Shown: positions 59,888-64,000 of the stretch, piece after piece
Position numbering within the stretch: the first letter of the stretch is position 1
Layout: every line of letters starts with the position of its first letter
Translations under genes and position numbers: made by a program
NCBI GenBank assembly: GCA_001051155.2
Contig: JYIP02000001.1
Span: 3,968,001 to 4,032,000 of the forward strand
DNA: 64,000 nt
Reading direction: 5' to 3'
Source of the DNA: Chrysoporthe austroafricana
Taxonomy: Eukaryota > Ascomycota > Sordariomycetes > Diaporthales > Cryphonectriaceae
Notes under the pieces: generated by a model
Seen by the model: only the letters and a program-made list of their open reading frames with translations
What the model was told of the DNA's origin: nothing
Database searches by the model: none

Positions 59888-62719
59888 TTATTCTGCCGTC
59901 GCCATCCTCGAGTGGGCGCGGATCTTCTTGCCGTACTTGAAGAAGATGACTGGGAACGGCAGCATGGCCGCCGTCAGAAAGGCCAGCAGCGACGTCGCCC
60001 ACTGTGCATCTCGTGTCAGCAGATCGGCGCGGGCCACCTCCCCCGTCCCCAGGAGGAGGGAAAAAAATGGAAAACAGAGTCACATCGTTGGCTCACCTGG
60101 TCACCCAGCTTCTCGTACATCTGTGTGCCGAACAGGGGGAAGGCCGCTATTTTTTTTAAAACCAGGCACAGACAATCAGCGGTCGGTTCCATCTAGAAAG
60201 AGATACGATATGATGTGACGCTGCCGCCCGCCCGCCCCGCTGGCCCTGGCCGGCACGCCGCGGTCCCAGCTGAGCGGAAAAGGCCGGGCCTCGTGCCACG
60301 TAGCGCGCGGAGAGTTGCGCAGAAAGGGCGTGTAACTCACCAGCGAACAAGCACCTCGTGAATGCATTAGCAGCCAGGCTACTGGCCGCGTAGACAGGGT
60401 ACGTCTCGACCTGTTTTTGTGCGCGCGGCACGTCAGCGGGGGCTCTCGTACTCAGGCCAATGAATGGTCACCTCACCTCCCCCCCCCCCGGCCTCGAGGG
60501 CGTACAGAGGTGGTGAGGCCGGATCGAGGTCACACGGGGACGTGTAGAACAGCAGTAGATAGATAGATGGTGAGAGGGGAGAGAAGGGGGGAAGGGGGGG
60601 GGAGAAGGGGAGTACGTACCAGGTATGTGAACGTGCCAGAGAAGCTCAGGATCACCTGTGACACGGGGGAGGCCCGTCGGTCAGCTGCGGTGCCCCCGGA
60701 TACCATATGCAACATGCGAGATCTTGGGGAGAGGCGGGCGCGCGGCGAGACAGGTCGCATGCGAGGGAACGATGCGCCCTTTCTTGGCCCGCCCTGACGA
60801 ACCCCCATCGCTAAGGCAGGAGGTGCGTTGGGATCGCACCGCCTGTTCGTGGCACGAGGACGCGAGCCGCGGGATCGAACCGAGCTCGCGAGGGCGCCGG
60901 GGCGGGGGTCAAACGCATGGGGAGGAGGAAGGCCGGGGCGACACGGCTCGCGAGACGGCAGCGCACCGGTCTGGAGGTTGGTCCGTCCTGGGCTTCAGGT
61001 CTGGAAACCGACAGGCAGGGTCCAGGACAGATGCCCCCCAGCCAGACCTCAAGCTGCCGGTCGGAGCGCGTGCGATCTCCAGGCGCCGGGAGCCTCGCCT
61101 CTCGCCCACGCCGCCACCAGGGCTGGGGAACAGGAAGTAGCACTTACACCTAGTCCGAATATACCAGATCCGATGATGGGCAGGATCCAGTGCACCCACG
61201 GGAAGGTCGTCCACGCGAACCAGAACAGCCCGACCGTCACGAACACGGAGCCGGCCACGACGGCCGGCAGCCGGAACTCGGGCTCGACCTTGCCCCCGTT
61301 CCGCGCGACGAGGCGTCCGCGGACCTTCATCCACAGGCCGCTCGTCATGGCGCCCACGAGCATGCCGAGCAGCATGCCAATGAAGGTCAGCCCCGTCTGC
61401 CAGAGGGTGAAGCCGAAGACGCCCTCGAACACGAGCGGGAACGCGCCGAAGAAGAGGTACAGGATGCCGAGGAGGATGGCCGAGTACAGGTCGAGGATGA
61501 GCGCCATGGGCTCGAAAGCGAGGATCTGGAAGGGCCGGAGGAGCGAGTAGCCCACGGTGCGCGCCACGGACTTGTTGGACTTCTCGATCGGGGCCCGCCA
61601 GCGCGCCTCGCCCGTCTCCTTGCGGAGGTGCTGGGCCTTCTTCCGCAGGACCACCGGGTCTGTGGCGGTATGGTCAGTCAGCAGGACAGCCCCAGGCTTT
61701 CACAGACACAGGGCTCCCAGGAACTTACGGTACGTCTCCGGCACGAGGGAGAAGATGGCCAGGAACATGCAGAACGCCCAGATGATCATCACATAGTGCG
61801 TCCACCGCCAGTTCACGTTCGAGTTGATGAAGCCGCCCATCAGCGGCCCGACACAGGGGCCCAGGAACGGCGCCGCCGTGAACAGCGTCAGGGGGTGGTG
61901 CATCTTGTCGGGCGTGAACAGGTCGCTCACCGTGCCGCCGCTCACGCTGAGAAACGCGCTGCCCGACAGGCCCTGGAAGAAGCGTGCGATGATGACGGTC
62001 TCGATGTTGCGGGCCACGGCGCACGGGATGATCCAGATGGTGAAGGCGGCGAAGGCGGCCAGGTAGATGGGCCGGCGGCCGTAGAACTCGGACAGCGGGC
62101 TCCACATGGGCCCCAGGGCGATGCCCAGCACGAACGTCGACAGGCCCAGCGTGGCCACGATGTGGCTGCACCCGAGCTCGGCGTCCATCTGCGTGTACGT
62201 CGGCGTGTAGATGGACGACGCGCACGTCACGCAGAAGCTGCCCGCCCCGGCGAGCGTCACGATCACCCACTTGCGCGCGGTGCGGATGCTGCGCGGGTTC
62301 CATGGGTCGGCGGCGCCGCCCTCGAAGCCGACCTCGAACTCGTCCCTCTCCTTCGGCTGCCGCTGGGCCTCCGGGTCCTCCGAGGACGAGCCCTCCCCGC
62401 CCTCCTCCTCCTCCTCGCCGTCGTCGCACCCGTAGCCGTTCTGGGAGCGCACGTGCGACAGGGACCGCGTCGACCTCATGGACTTGTTGGAGCGGGTGCG
62501 TGCTATCGAGCGTGCCGGGTTGGAGGTCGCCGTCGCGGGCCGGATGGATTCGTACTGGGCCTCATCCTGCTTGCTCTTCTCGCCCTCCACCACTTCCCCT
62601 GCCCCTTCTATCGAGCTGCTGTCGTCGGTGACCTTCTCGTGGGCAGTTGATGATGAGGTGTTGGGCCGCCCAAGGCTTATACCGTCAGGGTCCATCCGAA
62701 GATCCTTCTCGTCTGCCAT
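59888..62719 (-). CDS. MFS drug/polyamine exporter, DHA1 family
   Basis: Six exons (62719-61729, 61659-61148, 60655-60620, 60410-60341, 60146-60097, 60001-59888) sum to 590 residues in phase. A hydrophilic N-terminal region of about 150 residues is Ser- and Glu-rich. PWNPRSIRTARKWVIVTLAG then leads into twelve expected helices. The motif after TM2 is GPMWSPLSEFYGRRPIYL, TM5 carries GPCVGPLMGGFI with the WRW motif, and PETYHPVVLRKKAQHLRK starts the central loop. The late exons spell LSFSGTFTYLVETYPVYAASSLAANAF..., FPLFGTQMYEKLGDQ and WATSLLAFLTAAMLPF. These are marks of H+-antiporters that expel drugs, polyamines or toxins at the plasma membrane. The 36-nt third exon and the 492-nt second intron are unusual, but every junction restores the family reading. 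The ATG at 62719 is the first in the frame. Confidence 0.88.
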
Positions 62720-64000
62720 CTCGCAGGCTCCCACGGTCGACCAGAGGCGGTGAGATCCACAAAACTAAAGATGAAACGAATCGTTGGTGTTTCTGGGCGT
62801 TATAAATCCGTGCTGCTGCACATATATAACCAGCGGCCCAGTAGTCCCGCCACTTGGAACAGCAGGTGGTATATGGTGGTCAACCTCTTATCGCCGTGAT
62901 GCTAGTAAAGTCCGAAAAAACAAGGGAAGAAAGAAGGTTTGCATGCAGTAGGTACCGGTGAGGATCGATCTGTCGATACAGGTACGGATATGGAATGTGA
63001 GCCGGCGTCAGGCACAGCGGATGGCACGAGGGCTAGACACACCGCAAGCTTTCGACGGCAGCACGAGCCGTTTTTGTATGAGCCAAGCTCGGCGGATTTT
63101 TTTTCGCAATCATCGTCAAGAGGGTCATCGTGGTGACAAAAACCCATAAGGCGGCCAGCGGAAATAAAGTGGAGTTTCTCGTACAGTCTTCTTCTGGAGC
63201 CTGGCAGGGATCACCGTCGCCCCTCATGGGCCCCATCGCGAGGAAGGGCGGGTGTGCTAGCCGGGCGGAGGGTGTTCACAAGCATTGGTGGATCCGCCTT
63301 GGAGGTTGGCAGGTTGGTAAGCACCGTGCAGGATAGGTCACCGTCACCGCCGTCACCGTACATCTCGCTTTGTAAGTTGTAACATAGTAGTGCCGGCCCA
63401 GCGCCCAGCCCCCCAAGGGTGGTGCCCCGTTGTTCCAAGGCGACGTCTACCGTGGACGAAGGGGTGGGTCGCGTCTGAGAACGAATCGCGAAGCGCGAAA
63501 CTCTGCTGGAAGTCGCCCTTGACCCGCCGTGCCGCCCTGGACTGCGCGGCGTTCCCGGCCCGGTGTGGGACTGCCCTGGCCGGAGTTCTCTATGAAAAAG
63601 TCCTGCGGACTATCCGGGGCTTATCTCTTCCGCTGCTGCAATGCTATTGTCACGGATTAAGTCGGAAGAACAAGTTCTTCGGTATTGGAATTTAATTCCG
63701 GCTTCTGATGAAGACAATTCCTAAGAAGAGATGCCCCCTCCGGTCTCTGATTAGAACGAGCTAGTGAAATACAACATAGAGAGAGCGAAGGGGGGGGGGA
63801 TCTGTGGTCACGTAATGAATCCACCAAGTGAATGTACTAGGCACTTACCAGGCAAAGTTATCAGATATTCATCAACTGACTTCACCAGCTACTTGGCGCG
63901 CTAGCTACCCTTCAAAATTGGGCTGTGCCGCAGCCCTCAACAACCGAGCGCATCAGAAAGGAACCCAGTGTTTCGTGGAGCACGTGTGCCGCTTCCACAA
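62720..64000. other. intergenic to window end, nothing supported
   Basis: Upstream region of the MFS gene. TATATAA-like sequence at 62821-62829 lies about 100 bp before its ATG on the complementary strand and could serve as a core promoter. No gene seen beyond. Confidence 0.4.

Noticed and set aside
61190..62650. 486-codon plus-strand frame opposite the MFS gene
   Set aside because: Antisense shadow of a third-position GC-rich coding region. His/Arg/Glu-rich without motifs.

Overview
The window is nuclear DNA of a filamentous ascomycete, most likely a GC-rich Sordariomycete. The evidence is short GT-AG introns (mostly 49-180 nt) with CTGAC/CTAAC-like branch sites, monocistronic genes on both strands, strong G/C preference at third codon positions, and fungal-only families: an AcuK-type gluconeogenesis regulator, an ExgD-type membrane glucanase, a SAT4/PTH11-like seven-helix protein, FMP52 and a zinc-finger-less fungal Fpg. 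No prokaryotic operons, rRNA or CRISPR arrays were seen.

Layout. 0.6-5.1 kb: a GPI-anchored secreted protein, a small cupin and an Fpg-type DNA glycosylase. 5.1-7.6 kb: an unresolved intron-rich stretch. 7.6-18.5 kb: a dense housekeeping block with a GH5 exo-beta-1,3-glucanase, branched-chain 2-oxoacid dehydrogenase E1 beta, F-actin capping protein alpha, cytochrome b5 and TFIIE beta. 19.8-21.3 kb: a four-finger C2H2 regulator, followed by about 9 kb (21.3-30.3 kb) with no gene I can support. 30.3-36.4 kb: RIB3, COQ3 and a seven-helix SAT4-family protein. 36.4-44.1 kb: a less GC-rich island whose only clear gene is an intact five-exon class I terpene synthase, flanked by weak or decayed coding traces and a five-copy minisatellite. 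44.1-55.6 kb: a second housekeeping block with a small mitochondrial-type protein, a RING protein, FMP52, thymidylate synthase, riboflavin kinase, a short-chain dehydrogenase and the AcuK regulator. 55.6-59.9 kb: gene-free and rich in microsatellites. 59.9-62.7 kb: a six-exon DHA1-type MFS exporter. The last 1.3 kb is empty.

How the genes relate. Most neighbours have unrelated housekeeping roles. RIB3 (riboflavin ring precursor) and FMN1 (riboflavin to FMN) belong to one pathway but sit 20 kb apart. COQ3, BCKDHB and FMP52 are mitochondrial. The terpene synthase island, bordered by a SAT4-type membrane protein, is the best candidate for accessory or undescribed biology. Splice sites were placed by reading frame, consensus and family conservation, and the exon sums were checked for phase. 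All are predictions without transcript support. No transposon could be delimited, and I recognised no tRNA.
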